Shown piece by piece: positions 1 through 12,066 of a DNA stretch of 64,000 nt (position 1 is the stretch's first letter; each line of letters starts with the position of its first letter). Location of the stretch: the NCBI GenBank assembly GCA_012184525.1, contig WOFQ01000061.1, forward strand, positions 1 through 64,000. Direction: 5' to 3'. Under the pieces are notes generated by a model, which saw only the letters and a list, made by a program, of their open reading frames with translations, did no database searches and was not told the DNA's origin. Source of the stretch: Xenoacremonium recifei. Taxonomy: Eukaryota > Ascomycota > Sordariomycetes > Hypocreales > Nectriaceae. The position numbers and the translations under genes are program-made.

Positions 1-89
1 ATATCTGGATATAAAAAAGAAAAAAAATGAACTACCGTATAGACTGAAAGAAGGTTGGTTGATCGAATGATGGTCTGCCACGAGCAACT

Positions 90-105
90 CCCCCCCCCCC
101 CCCCC
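90..105. repeat. Poly-C tract (16 C)
   Basis: An uninterrupted run of 16 cytosines lies in the non-coding DNA before the first gene. Nothing else is recognised in bases 1-375. Homopolymer length may be a sequencing estimate. Confidence 0.8.
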
Positions 106-375
106 AACCTCGAAATTTGGCCCCCAATCCGAAGTTCCACACTCGCTTAGAAGCGTAAGCCCTTGCGTTTCATTTGGTCGCGTTATTGCGGGGGTTCGAT
201 TCAGCTGTCAAGGGTCATTCAGCCATGTAACCCTGTCGGAGTGATGATTCGAGCGCCACAAATCCCGCAGTGTTGCCTGATAACAGACGGGTGGTCAGCG
301 TCTGTGACCCTTGCTAGAATGCAGGGCTGAAAGCCAGGATGCCAGGCATAAAGCCCGCCGTGTCCGTGACGGTGA

Positions 376-1347
376 TTGATGCCGGGACAGCAATTACGGA
401 TTATCGAAGACAAGATGAGCGATACTGGGAAGCCCATCTACGACAGCGGGAGCGACGACAATGTCGAGCTCCCCGAGAACTCTGATTCAGACCTGGAAGA
501 AACCTCCATCAGCATCGGACTGAATAAGGCCGGGGAGAAAGGCAGCGGCTACCATACCCGCAACGATCCGTCCGGGCCGTTCCAGCGAGCTACAGTTACT
601 GAACGCCGAGGTATCATCCAAGTGCGACTCAAATCCCGCGAAATTATACATGGAGGGTTATCTCCCGACGGAGAGAACGCGACTCTTCTTGTCTATGACC
701 TACACTTGGACACGACCAAAAGATCACGACGCATTCTCTCGGCTTCACTCGAGTTCGAGTTCAAAAGCAGTGTCCCTGGAGTTCCAGCACCAGAAGTCCA
801 AGCAATCGCCCCTGCTGGTCGCACCACGCTATTGTCCTCGACTCAAGAGGAGTCGCTCACCCGAGGGGCTGAGGTGAATGCCGGAGCAAGCCAGTTTGTG
901 GACATTGGTGGCACGGTAAAGTGGGAGAAGACTGTCAGCAAAACAACTAGCGACGACGCCAGAGTGATAGGTCACATCTTCAGCGACGACTACGGAAAGG
1001 GAGTGGGCGCGAGTTGGGACCTGCAAGAGAACGCGTCGCTCAAGTCGGGGACGCCGAGTTTTCTGCGCTGCGCTATTCTGCTCAACAGGAAATACAACGA
1101 AGACAACTTTGAGTGCATTGTTAAGGTCAAGGCTGAGGCGGACTGGAAGTCAGAGATGGGCCGTCTGTTTGGGTCGACTCCCCACGATGACCCCATTCTC
1201 TTCGATCCTACCCTTCCATCCACGAACAAGCTGCGCAAGGAGGGTTACGATGAAGAGAATCTGGGATCCCTCGACCTAGACAGCTTTGTGGATATTGTGT
1301 TTGATAAATCACTGAAGAAGAAGGTGATGGATGAAATGGGGAAATAG
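376..1347 (+). CDS. Hypothetical acidic fungal protein upstream of an NLR-like gene
   Basis: Single-exon reading frame of 323 residues from the first ATG. The second ATG at 415 begins an MSD-type N-terminus, lies in a better context, and gives 310 residues. Residues 15-45 are acidic and Ser/Asp-rich. A middle part near residues 150-230 is rich in Gly, Thr and Glu, with the repeated pattern of a soluble beta-rich domain. The C-terminal third holds an FGSTPHDDPILFDP segment. I know similar fungal hypothetical proteins only by appearance and can name no function. No signal peptide or membrane helix is seen. The stop is 196 bp before the start of the NLR-like gene on the same strand. Both proteins open with MSD followed by an acidic Ser/Asp-rich stretch, which suggests a functional pair, but this is inference. 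Confidence 0.8.
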   Translation: MMPGQQLRIIEDKMSDTGKPIYDSGSDDNVELPENSDSDLEETSISIGLNKAGEKGSGYHTRNDPSGPFQRATVTERRGIIQVRLKSREIIHGGLSPDGENATLLVYDLHLDTTKRSRRILSASLEFEFKSSVPGVPAPEVQAIAPAGRTTLLSSTQEESLTRGAEVNAGASQFVDIGGTVKWEKTVSKTTSDDARVIGHIFSDDYGKGVGASWDLQENASLKSGTPSFLRCAILLNRKYNEDNFECIVKVKAEADWKSEMGRLFGSTPHDDPILFDPTLPSTNKLRKEGYDEENLGSLDLDSFVDIVFDKSLKKKVMDEMGK

Positions 1348-1543
1348 GGAAATAGACCCGAGTACTACGTAGATCCTTGTACATTTCCTGCACGAATGGA
1401 GCACATGAGGACTTTGGTTTCCCCACGCGCAGACCGGGGTATTCTCAGCTCGGCGGCTATCATTTCTCGTGAGCTTACTCTCATACCATGCCTACCTTAG
1501 CCTCCCATTTTCGACGGGCATTGTAGACTGGCAGCAAAATACA

Positions 1544-4500
1544 ATGTCCGACTCAGATTCCAACTCCGGATCTTCATCCAGCGGGTCGGATTTGTCTCGA
1601 CGTGCTTCTCTGCAGCCGGGAGATGAGCCTGCAAATGATGCATTCGACCAGAGTAAGGGTGAAGGCGATCAGGAGCCAGAGGGCGACCCAGCTGTTAACG
1701 ATGCGGCTTCGGATACAAGTTCATCCACAAGCTCGATCCCAAATCCGGATGAGCACTTCTTGCACCTTGAATGGCAAGACGAAGAGGAACCACAGGATGA
1801 TAATCCCGATAATCAGGACAACACACTCCCTAGCCAGGAGCCTCGACTCATAGAGTGAGTTCCGCAGTATCAGTCAACCATGACCTGCTGACGCTACTCA
1901 CAGCTTCGTCGTTGTTCCAGGAGTCTATGGTAATTGGGATCAAGGAATCGGGACATGTCCTGGCTCAGGAAGCTCCGCTTGGGTACCCAAGTTCGCTGGA
2001 AAGATTTCCGAGTGGGAGACCAGAAATCCAAAAGCCAGCTGCAGGGTTCTACGGTTCCAATATGATTCATCTGAAATCTATTGTGGCCGCCGGAGTCGCC
2101 AGGCAATTCACCAGATAGCCTTGAAGCTCCTCCGTGGTTTGCATTCGGGACGTAGAACGCAAAGCAAGGTCTGTGAACCCAAGATCATTGCACCACTCTG
2201 AACTATTTAGGGCGCTTTCGCTGATCATCTTAAGCAGAAACGGCTGATATACTTCATCACTCATGACATTGGAGGTATCATTGTCAAAGACGTACGTCTT
2301 CAAACTCGCTCAGTGTATATTATGTTGACGAATCTTTAGGCCCTTGTTACGGCAGCCCTTGAAGGAGATGCTTGGATGGACATTTCAGAAATGTCACGGG
2401 TTCTCGTGAGTGTTTCGTGACTTAATCCCTAGTACAAGCTATTTCTAACTCGAACCAGGTCTTTAATGGTTGTCCTCATCGCTATTCCAACGCGATTGAC
2501 CTGGAAGATAGACTGACCCGCTTCTTGTTCGAGAACTACGACTCAGAACATCATAAAGCTCGGCCTTCAGCATCCTCGATACCAGGACTTTCAGAAGCTG
2601 TCGACCAGATCAATGGGCTCTTTATTGAGTCCAAAATTCCCTTGCGCAGCTGGATTATTAATATACATTCACAAAGGTCACAAGCACCTGGTATTCATAA
2701 CGTGAGGCTGACAACACGCTGGAATTGCCGCCCCATGGTTACTGACGTCGAATCAGGCGTTTGATAGTTTCAGCGGAACTTTGGGATTTCCGTTAGAGAC
2801 CCGGGTATCGGATCCGAGCGAATCGGATTACTGGCCTTTGACGAAGCATTTGCAAAGGCTCGAGTTGGGTCAGTTTCCTGAATACCCACACCATAATTAG
2901 ACTTGAAGTGTAAGAACTGTATCACTAATATTTTCACACAGACATCAAAGAGCCACTAGAGCCAACCCAATACCGCTATGAGAGGGAGCTTCTTTCTCTT
3001 GCATCCCCTGTTTATCCCTTGAAAACTGAAGAGCGGTTCAATCCTCTCGACCACTTACCTGAGTACCAAGCCTGGCTCGATAGTTCGTCACCCCAGATCC
3101 TCTACATACATGGAAACCACGACGTACAAGGCATAGCTGAGCAAGTCTTTTACTCCCTTGAGGGCCAGACCGAAAAGGTCAGGAGACGAGCTATGGCTCT
3201 CTACTTTTCGTTTGACCGATGGGATGTTCGATGCGATTCCATTCGGGACATGATTGCTACTTTTGTGGCACAAATCGCTAACCATTATCCAAAAATGAGA
3301 AGAGTCATTAACAGGCTCTTTTTTCAACTGGAAAATGAGCGTGGCTGGACAGAAGCAGACCTAGTGCAATTTTTCGAATGGTTCAGGACCTCGGATGAAG
3401 TCGAACAGACCATGATCGTCATTAACCACTTCGACGAATGTACCAAGGGCTCTCGCAAGAGGTTCCTCGACAACATCATCTACAAGTACCATCAAGACGA
3501 AAGTCCTTGGAAGATAGTCGTTACGAGTCACAAGCCAGGCGCTCTGAGTGATGAGCTCTCGGGTCCCTTCTGTGTGCCTATCGACCTGTCGGCATCAGAC
3601 TTAGGGCGCTACACTGTTAACAGTATCGACAATGACTGGGAAAGATTGACGAACCTACGACCAGACCTATCTCATCAGGAAGAGAAGGTCCGCCAAGAGC
3701 TAGAGTTCATCGATAAGCTCGAGCCTCCTGTGCGACAAATCATCTATGAACAAGCCAGGATACGTGGTGAATGGCCTGACGAAATCCCGATTCAGGAAAT
3801 ATTCGGCTCATTGGATCTCGCAAATAGCGAGGGCGAGAATGAACAGACTCTGGAAGTGGTCTTAGATTGGGTCCTGAAGCAATATCCTGATCAAGCCATT
3901 CTTCGGCGTCTCTTTTCATGGCTCCTGTACGCCGTGAGACCGCTTACAGTGTGGGAGCTTGCCACTGTTCTTTCGTTTGGTACAGACCAAGATCGGGGTC
4001 AAATTTCACCTGGCCTCTCAGTTTTGGAAAGTCTCATCTCAAAGATTCAAAAGTGGCTAGCCGGCATCATCGAGGTGGAACATAACGAGGTCAAATTTTC
4101 ACATCCCCATTTGCACAACATCATGCGTCCGAGCCGTTCTCCCAAGAAAGCATCTACGGAGAAGCAGTATCTTTGGGATGGAATTAGAGATACGGCACAT
4201 TCTGATATCACAGACTTATGTCTCAAATACCTATCCAGAGTCACTGTTCAGGAATATATCGAGAAGACATTCCAAATCGCCGATTCGAAGACTTTCGAGG
4301 CCCCTACTTTCCCCGACCGCACAAACCTTGCCTCATATGCTATCCAAGCATGGACACATCACTATTCCCTAAGCTCTTCCGTTTCCGACTTGTCAGGTGT
4401 GACCTCACAGGCCGGCCTTGTGAAAACTCTAGCCAGGGCACACTGGGCTCTAGCGAACCCAATCACGAAAAGCGCCACTTGTTTGGAAACATTGTTCCCT

Positions 4501-7500
4501 CTATTTGCCGGACTGGGATTGCCTAGTGCTATCAAACCACTAGATGATACAGATGCATTCCATGGCCTACTTGAGGCTTCTCGGAAGGAGCAGGACAAGG
4601 TAGTTCAACATCTCCTCAAAGAGTACAAGTTTACTGAGAGCCAACTGTGGGAGGCTCTCCAGGCTACTGGCTCTTCGGGCAACGAGAACATGATGCTAAG
4701 CTTGCTGGATCACATCCTTTCGACGAGTAACAAACCCGCGAACATCCAATGGCCTCCGGTTCTCATCTACCGAGGGGCCTGGTTGAATCTAAACTGTTTC
4801 ACGGAAAAAATACTCGAACTCGGGTGCCCTCCTGACCCAGACATCGAATGGAGAACTACTATGCTAGCTTCGCCTCTCTGGCAGGCATCGCGGGCAGGTC
4901 ACGCGAAGACTGTTCGAGTTCTCTTGAAGCATGGCGCCGATATGGAGTTCATCGGTCTTTACGAGAGGAATCCGTTCCACCTTGCTGCGGTCGAGGGTCA
5001 CACAGAAGTTGTCAAGCTTATGGTAGAGGAGGGCAAGGCAGACATTGACTGTACTTCTGAGCAGAAATTCACTGCCTTGTACCTTGCAGCTGTCTTTGGA
5101 CACCACAAAGAGACTGAACAGCTCTTAGACATGGGTGCAGACCCCAACATGGGTTTATCTCCCGAGTCAACAGACGATGATCAATGGACGCCCCTGATTG
5201 TGACATCTGACGATGGCTTCAAGCGATGCGTTAAGCTGCTACTTGACAGAGGAGCCAACCCCAACCTTTCTGGTTTGGGAGGACCTCCAGTGCGATGGGC
5301 AGTCATTAGCGGTCATCTTGAAATCTTCAATATGTTGATCGCCGCGGGGGCCGATCCCAAGAGCGAGCTGATCAAGACGCCACTTCTGGCCCAGGCCGTG
5401 GGCTGGGACTTCAAGTTTGCTGGCCTACCCATGCTTGAGCGGCTTTTGGAGCTTGACTTGGATGTGAATGCCAAGGACGCGGATGGGGCAACTGCATTAT
5501 TGTATGCGGCACAATCCTATCCAAGAGAGTATCAAAATGGCACTTTCGTTATCGAACCAAGTCCCCAGAAGGATCTTGCAGTACGAAAGCTCTTGGATTA
5601 TGGTGCCGATCCCAACCTGAGCAACGTATTTGGCCTGACGCCGTTACTCTATGCTACATCAGACCAGCAATACAACTTAGCCGAAATGCTCCTGGAAAAA
5701 GGCGCTGATCCGAATCAAAAAAGCAAGGATGGCATAACTCCTCTTTTCGACACCATCCGCAGACCTGACATAGCTCGTCTACTGCTTGAGAAGGGAGCCA
5801 ATCCTGACCTTGCTATAGCCAGTGGCTGGACGAACTTAACATTCGCAGCCTACTTTGGCAACGACGAGACCGTGAGAGTTTTACTGGACCATGGGGCCTC
5901 AGTCGACCTGCCGTATGGTGAGGGTGTTGAAAATCCAGAAATACCTTCATTCAAAGGTTGGACGCCCCTCATGTGCGCTGCTTCAACGGGACGCTCTGAT
6001 ATTGTTCGCATGCTTGCGGAAGCGGGAGCGAACATGCAACACAGGGATGCTGACCTCAAGCAACCGGTTATTCATCGAGCTGCCTGGGGTACGGCGCTTC
6101 CAGCCTTCTTGGAGTATTCAGCCCGAGTCGACGTGAACCAAGTTGACAACGACGGCTGGACAGCCCTTCACTTTTCTTCAGTCTCATTCGACAATTTCAA
6201 ACGCCTTGTCAATGCCGGGGCAAATATTGACATTGCAAACGACAAAGGCGATACTCCCCTCACATCTGCCGCCTGCTCTGATCTCGAGCGAACAAAGTAT
6301 CTCGTCAGTAAGGGAGCAAACATCCACCATGTATCGCCATGGTATGGGCCAGCTCTGCACCAAGCTTGCAGAACGCCAGATTTTGAAATCATCAAGTTTC
6401 TTGTTGAGAAGGGTGCTGACGTAAACCAAGTCTGTGATGCGCTTCCCGGCACACCATTACAAGGGTTGTGCCTCAGACGCAGAGTGGACGTCGAGCCGTC
6501 TTTGATTGAGCAGATAGCCCGCTATCTCTTAGATGAAGACGAGGAGAACCCCCATGTGCGCCCGAAAGAACGTCGGGCTGACGTGACATTGGAAGCCGGC
6601 TTGTTGGGCTTCGCCATCAACGCCGCAGCTTTGGCGAGCACACCAAACATCATCAACCTAATTCTAGGTCAAGAGGGCGCAACAGTCGACGTGAGGGATA
6701 GCGTGGGCCGCATGCCAATACATTTCGCCGCTTTTAATGGTATCCGTAACTTCGAAGCCATCCTTGACAGAGGCGGTGATATCCACGCCAAAGACAAGTT
6801 AGGGCGCACAGCGTTGCACTGGGCTGCACATGCAGGACGCCGACAGGCTGTTGAGAATATCATCTCGCTTCTGGATGACAAGACAGCTGTTGATGGCCCG
6901 GATATAGATGGATGGACACCGCTCTGCTGGGCCGCTCGTGGACCTTCCTCATGGCTGAACGAAGAGCTTGCGAGCGAGCCATCAGCACAAACAGACGTCA
7001 TTAAACTCCTGCTGGAGAACGGAGCTGATCGAAATGTGGTAACAAGCATTGGGGATGAGGAATGGACCCCCCTCAAAATTGCTCGCTATCACAGATGCCC
7101 CCCAGAGGTCATTTCTATCCTTAGCCGTGAGCCTACCTCTGGCCCTACTACTGGTGAGGATACGAATGAAGAACCTTCAAGTACCAACGGTGGGCAAGAG
7201 GCAAAGGACGAGGAAGAGCCTAAATGGAAGATGGGTGTTTCGCAAAATGGATGGACCTGTGATGGGTGCCAATGTGTAAGTTTCCAACGATCCTCCTCCT
7301 TCTACTGGAATACCCGCTAACAGAATTCTGCAGGAAATCATGGGATTTGCCTATTCCTGCACGACATGTCCATGGATGTGTTATTGCTTCAAGTGCTATC
7401 CTCATGTAGCTCTTATGCACTCGCCGGAGCATGAGTATGAGAAAGAAGGTGCAGAGGAGTATGAAGAGGGTAAGGGGGAGGAGGATGCAGCCTCGGCGTC

Positions 7501-7558
7501 CTCTAGTTCTTCGGACTCGGACTCGGACGCCGATTCTGATACGTCGGACAATTCGTGA
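1544..7558 (+). CDS. NLR-like protein: degenerate lipase-like domain, degenerate NACHT, ankyrin repeats, ZZ zinc finger
   Basis: Eight exons: 1544-1854, 1904-2168, 2211-2291, 2340-2405, 2459-2701, 2757-2868, 2942-7275, 7334-7558, giving 1878 residues. An acidic Ser-rich N-terminus (1-100) precedes a SesB/PGAP1-like alpha/beta-hydrolase region: FVVVPGVYGN, then THDIGGIIVKDAL at about 209-221, then VFNGCPHR. The family motif is GHSLGG, so the nucleophile Ser is Asp here (about residue 211). A NACHT-like region follows, with the P-loop position reading GNHDVQG (about 417-423, no GKS/T) and the Walker B position reading INHFDE. About 18-20 ankyrin repeats run from about residue 975 to 1790. The C-terminus is a ZZ-type finger split by the last intron (CDGCQC, then CTTC, CYCFKC and two His), followed by an acidic Ser/Asp tail. 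It is probably a non-self recognition or regulatory scaffold without lipase or NTPase activity. Intron 2 is only 42 nt and is the weakest splice call. Confidence 0.85.
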
Positions 7559-8070
7559 TGAGGATAGCTGTTGATCATCAAAGCGAGGTTTACACCTAAG
7601 AAAAATAAATTCCTCCATGACATGATAAATTTGGTAGTTCTAGGTGACACAGAATATCGCAACTAGGGAGTTATTAGACGTTCCAAACATGCCTCAATAA
7701 GACGGCAATAAATAAAGCTTTTCTGGATGATTCATATCCTCATCTCCTATTACTTTAAAATTATATACTAATATTTTGTAGTCTCAGTTTATCAGTTCTC
7801 TTTATTTAGTTCTCTTCATCAATAGCCCACAGAAATTGAGCTCTTTAACGATCAACTCAACTAACTCCCGGCTTCTGGGTCTGTAACTAAGAGTAGTAAT
7901 TCTGGAAATAGAAGCAATTACATATAAATAGAGGCGGGTAGATATTTTTCGGAAATTTCCTCGATTCTCGGAAAATTAAGGTCTGGTTTCCCAGTCCCCT
8001 ATATATCTTCCGTCAAGCCTGATCAACCTCGGCATAAATCCTTCAGACTGTTAGACTTAGCATCATCTCA
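7559..8070. other. AT-rich convergent intergenic region
   Basis: This is 512 bp between the 3' ends of the NLR-like gene and the acyltransferase. It is strongly AT-rich around 7735-7830 and contains no credible reading frame. It holds the two 3' untranslated regions. No repeat or transposon end was recognised. Confidence 0.5.
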
Positions 8071-9651
8071 TTAAGGGAGCTTTCCCCATTGGCCCTTGAC
8101 CTTATATGCCGATGTCCAATAGTTTCCTCGATAGTCCTTGCCAAAGATAAAGAACCCGTTGACCGGTTTGACAGGGCCGTGATTCTCCTGAATATACGAC
8201 GGTCTACATGGCACGTTGCCGTCTCGGGGGGTTTTGCGCGCAGGGGAGAAGTCCAGATCGAAGAGCCCGGCTTTGGTCCAGTTGGAGAGGCCAATTTGGG
8301 CCATGTCACCGCTCCCAAAGATGTTGATTGGAAGCCCAGTCTTAGACTGCCGCACAATGGCGTAGTATGCTTCGTGCTGGGCACGCGTACCCTGCTCATT
8401 GATGGCCCGCCGCACCTGGCTAGCGAGCCAGCCGAGAGACTTCGAGTTTATTTCGCCAGCATGCACGAGAACGTTGGACCAGCCAAATGCGTTGCCAACG
8501 TACGGGTGCTCATCGGATGCAGGGATGAGATCGCCAACAAAGGCCTTACGAAGGGACATCGCAATGGAACCGGCAACCTGTGTCGAGTTAACATATGGTG
8601 AAAAGTGTTGGGTCAAATATGATCGTCAAAGCATACCAACTTGTTGGGGGGCATTCCCATTGACTGAACGACATCCCGTATGATCCAGGCGGTCAGGATG
8701 TCATTTTCAGTCAAAAACACTTTTTCGGGATCCTCATTGTTCGCGACGGCCTCTTCGCGGAGCTCCTGCAGCGCTTTCTCCAACTCTGGTCGCCAATACG
8801 ACTCAGGGATACAGACCATGCGGTTCTCCTTGGCTCGAACCAGCATATCAACGCCATAGCCGAGGCCCCATTTCAAGATTCCCATGAGCCCAACCAGCTT
8901 ATCCTCCAAAACATGTTTCTCTGTGGAGGGGCGGGTGCCTCGGGCAAGAGTATCGAACGGATCTGCGTCGATGCCACACGGCGTCGGGATATTGTCAGCT
9001 TTGCCCCAGAGCATGTCACTCCAGCCTTGAACAACGTATTGCAAGCCCAGAGCGTCAAAGGTGACGTGTTGCCACTGCAGCACGACGATGGTCTTGTCGG
9101 TAAAAGAATGGACGCGAAGCCCTAGGACTGGACGGTCACAGTTAAGGTAGTCGCTTATTCCGTTAGGTTTGTATCCAGACTCCCAGGCCAGGTCAGCCAG
9201 AAGGTCGGGATCACCAACGGCGCAGGGCTGAGAGGATGGTTGCGGGATATTTGACGCCGATGGATGCTCGGCTGCCGACATGCCATGATCAACGTGGGCA
9301 AAGGAGATGGCCGGCCGTTCGGCAGTGAACTCGGCGGGAATATGCCATTCAATGTCTCCCGATGCCTAGACCGTCCAGCAATTGTCAGTACATAACACTG
9401 CCGAGGTGCAAGTGGATGCTGGCAGTTCTCACATTCTTATTTAGTCGGCCTCCCAACCTTTCCCACCCATCTCGCTTGACAAGGCCTCCAAGAGACGTCC
9501 GGAGCAACTCAGGGTCAAGCACATCATCAAAGACGACGGAGACAGCCATGTTATTGCCCTGAACAAGGAGGCTCTTTTCGAAGTAGTGGAGTGGCCGTAC
9601 CCGATCCGTCGGAACGGGCCCTGCCACCCGCTTACCACTGAAAAAATTCAT
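8071..9651 (-). CDS. HXXXD-type (BAHD/trichothecene 3-O-acetyltransferase-like) acyltransferase
   Basis: Three exons on the minus strand, 9651-9433, 9365-8637 and 8577-8071, with both introns in phase 0, give 484 residues, the usual length for the fungal transferase family (PF02458). The catalytic HXXXD motif is HVTFDALG (His173, Asp177). Near the C-terminus, SNWTKAGLFDLDF sits where the family usually has a structural DFGWG-like motif, so that element is divergent. Such enzymes transfer an acyl group from acyl-CoA to a hydroxyl or amine, often in secondary metabolism or detoxification. There is no signal peptide, so a cytosolic location is expected. It is transcribed divergently from the rhodopsin-domain gene across a 1.07-kb spacer with several GC palindromes. 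No polyketide or terpene synthase is nearby, so the substrate cannot be deduced. Confidence 0.88.
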
Positions 9652-10053
9652 GCTAGGAGTTATTCGTCACGGACGATTATCGACGTCTCTTCCACTTGAC
9701 AAGAGAGAGTGCGAGCAGTCAGCATGGACATCGGCTGCAGGTGAGACATGAAGACTGCCGCATTGAGTTGGATAGGAGCGAAATGCTCGCATCCTCAAGA
9801 AAAAGGAGAATCTGTAGCCGATCCTCTCGGTTTCCTGCCCCCTTTCGAGCGACGAGAAGAGTCTCCAGGGCCATTTCCCACAGGGGTACCCATTTAGCCA
9901 AGACGAAACAATTACTTCGCAGGGCCTGGTGTCCTTTTACAGTGACATTCTCTGCGGAAAACCTATTTCCGTCGCTTACAATTCATTGTCAGAAGCAAAG
10001 AGGTAAGGTACAGGGTCACATCGGGTCATATAATCATGTCTTCGCGAGCCCAT

Positions 10054-10128
10054 TATCCGCGGGCCGGTATCCGCGAGCGGGGGAGGTTCCAGCCGGCCGG
10101 TACGATTTGCGTATGTCGGCGCCGACAT
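10054..10128. promoter_or_regulatory. Cluster of GC-rich dyads in a divergent promoter
   Basis: Within the spacer 9652-10718 lie a direct repeat TATCCGCG(G/A)GC at 10054-10064 and 10068-10078, an AGCCGGCCGG block at 10091-10100, and a perfect 16-bp palindrome ATGTCGGCGCCGACAT at 10113-10128. CGG/CCG half-sites in inverted arrangement are typical targets of Zn2Cys6 factors. The regulatory role is inferred. The rest of the spacer shows nothing recognisable. Confidence 0.4.
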
Positions 10129-10718
10129 TCCCAAAGGAGTTTCGTTCAAGCAGGGTTCAAGGGGCGGCGTGGTCATAAATCACCAGGCGCAATAATTTCC
10201 TCTACTTGACACTTCCTGCTATCACACCCGGTGACGAAGCTCGGAGTGCCTCTTACTTATCCTTAGAGACTTGATTCTGCAGCAGAAAGGGCCAAATTAC
10301 AAAGTCGTCCCAGGATACCATCAGAGAACATGAGTGTCATTGAGTTGGTGAAGGCACACTTCGTGCGTCCAGAGACACGGGATCGAGGGAATTTTGGTTC
10401 CTGTGGACTTCTTTGGCTTGTTTCAGATCAGTTCCTCGGCCAGTTCGCAAGTGCCGAAGGCTGCGCTTGTGGCACTTACATTCGACGCGATACAGGGATG
10501 AGCGTACCAATGAGACGTTGAGCAGTCGTCAGGAGTAAATGCCCCGTATGTTGCCATGAAGATCCCTCGGAAGACTCTGTGCCCCTGGTACCTTGCAGTA
10601 AATCTTGGGTATTAGAGGGGTTCCTGCAGGACATGTTCTTCTACATTTGATTCCGGATCTTCCGTGATTCCTTATCCTGTGCCATGTCTTCGAAGTCGCG
10701 GCAGACAGATGATAGAGA

Positions 10719-12066
10719 ATGGCGGCGAATCTCAGCACCACGCCCGCGATGGCGCCGCCTGACGGCCAGGTGTCGCACTTCGATGCGCCCTACAACTCGC
10801 TGCAGATTGGCATCGTGGTCGCTTTCGGCGTCACTTACTTCTTTGCATCGGTCTTCCTCGGTCTCCGGTATCTCCAAGCCTTCACCATCACTAGAAAGGT
10901 CGAGATAGATCTGGGTAAGTTCGCCCTAATGCACGGCCAATGGGGGCTATTCTACTCCGCAGGATGTTGCTATGATGCTAATACGTTACGCTAATCGTCA
11001 GTTGTTATCACCATCTCCTATGGCGTCTCCTTGTTCTACTTCATAAGCATGGTTGAGTGTACGTCTCGATGCGTCCGCAATATGATGGACCTTGAAGCTA
11101 ATCCTACTTCCAGTGATGAAGCATGGCTGGGGAAAACACCTTTGGGACGTCTCTCTAGCGGATCTTGTCCAATTTAACAAGGTGAGTAGTTGGGCCAGTT
11201 ACTGCTAGTATTGACTTTGACTAATACGAACAACCTCAGGGCTTGCTACAGAACACTTTGGCATATCTGATTTGTCCATCCATAACCAAGATAGCCATGC
11301 TGTCCGTCTTATTCCGCGTCAACCCGTCTTGGATATACCGAGGCATCGTCATAGCAGCCATCGTTTGCATCTTTTCCTACACGTTGGTGTTATGTATCAT
11401 CACCGGCGGACCTTGCAATCCTCTTAAATCAGGGACCACCACATGTTTGGAGAACGTTGCGGTGTCCCAGGCCGCCCTTAACATTGCATCTGATTTCGCC
11501 GTCGTTGCCATCCCCATCCCCACGATTCATAACCTGATGCTTTCCTTGAAGCAGAAGTTGACTATTGGCAGCATTCTTGCCATAGGATCAGCGTATGTAC
11601 TTTCCTAACACGCCATACCCGAGGCAGCCCCCTTGGGAGATTTCCAGATATTGTCTAACTAGGTTCCAGGGTTGTGATCTGCTCTATAGCACGCCTTCCA
11701 TACGTTATCGTTCTCGGATCTACGAGTGATGTAACATATACCGAGGCTGTTCTGGGCGTGTGGTCTATTGTTGAGGTCAACGTTGGTATTGTCTGCTGCT
11801 GTGCTATGAGAATGAAACGGTTGCTCATGAAATACTTCCCTCGTCTATTCTCGTCGGCGCGGTCTACCGGCACTAATGGGGACACTTGGAAAAATGGGTA
11901 TCCCAGTGGGAAGAGCGGCCAGCGATCATATCAGCTTCACAGTATTCAGAAAGGGTCGGGAGAGCCTATAACCGATGATAAGGTTGTTCACGTTTACCAA
12001 ACATTCCGAGTTGATGCCGAGCGATCAGGAGGTGACAGTGGTAGCACAGATCAGATCTTAGCATGA
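10719..12066 (+). CDS. Rhodopsin-domain (PTH11-like) seven-helix integral membrane protein
   Basis: Five exons (10719-10914, 11002-11058, 11114-11181, 11240-11592, 11670-12066) encode 356 residues. Hydrophobic segments starting in QIGIVVAFGVTYFF and ending in VWSIVEVNVGIVC fit seven transmembrane helices. The architecture matches the fungal rhodopsin-domain family (PF20684): an extracellular N-terminus, a GGPCNP-type loop cysteine, the DFAVVAIPIPTI segment and the SIVEVNVGIVCCC last helix. No CFEM domain precedes it. The cytosolic tail of about 90 residues is polar. Relatives include PTH11-type receptors that sense surfaces or nutrients in plant-associated fungi, but most members are uncharacterised. 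It faces the acyltransferase gene across a shared promoter region. Confidence 0.87.

Noticed and set aside
185..215. GGTTCGATT, which resembles a tRNA T-loop
   Set aside because: The flanking bases cannot form a T-stem and no acceptor, D or anticodon arm is found upstream.
9696..10178. 160-codon plus-strand frame in the acyltransferase/rhodopsin spacer
   Set aside because: Arg/Ser-rich composition without domains, in a region with promoter-like dyads.
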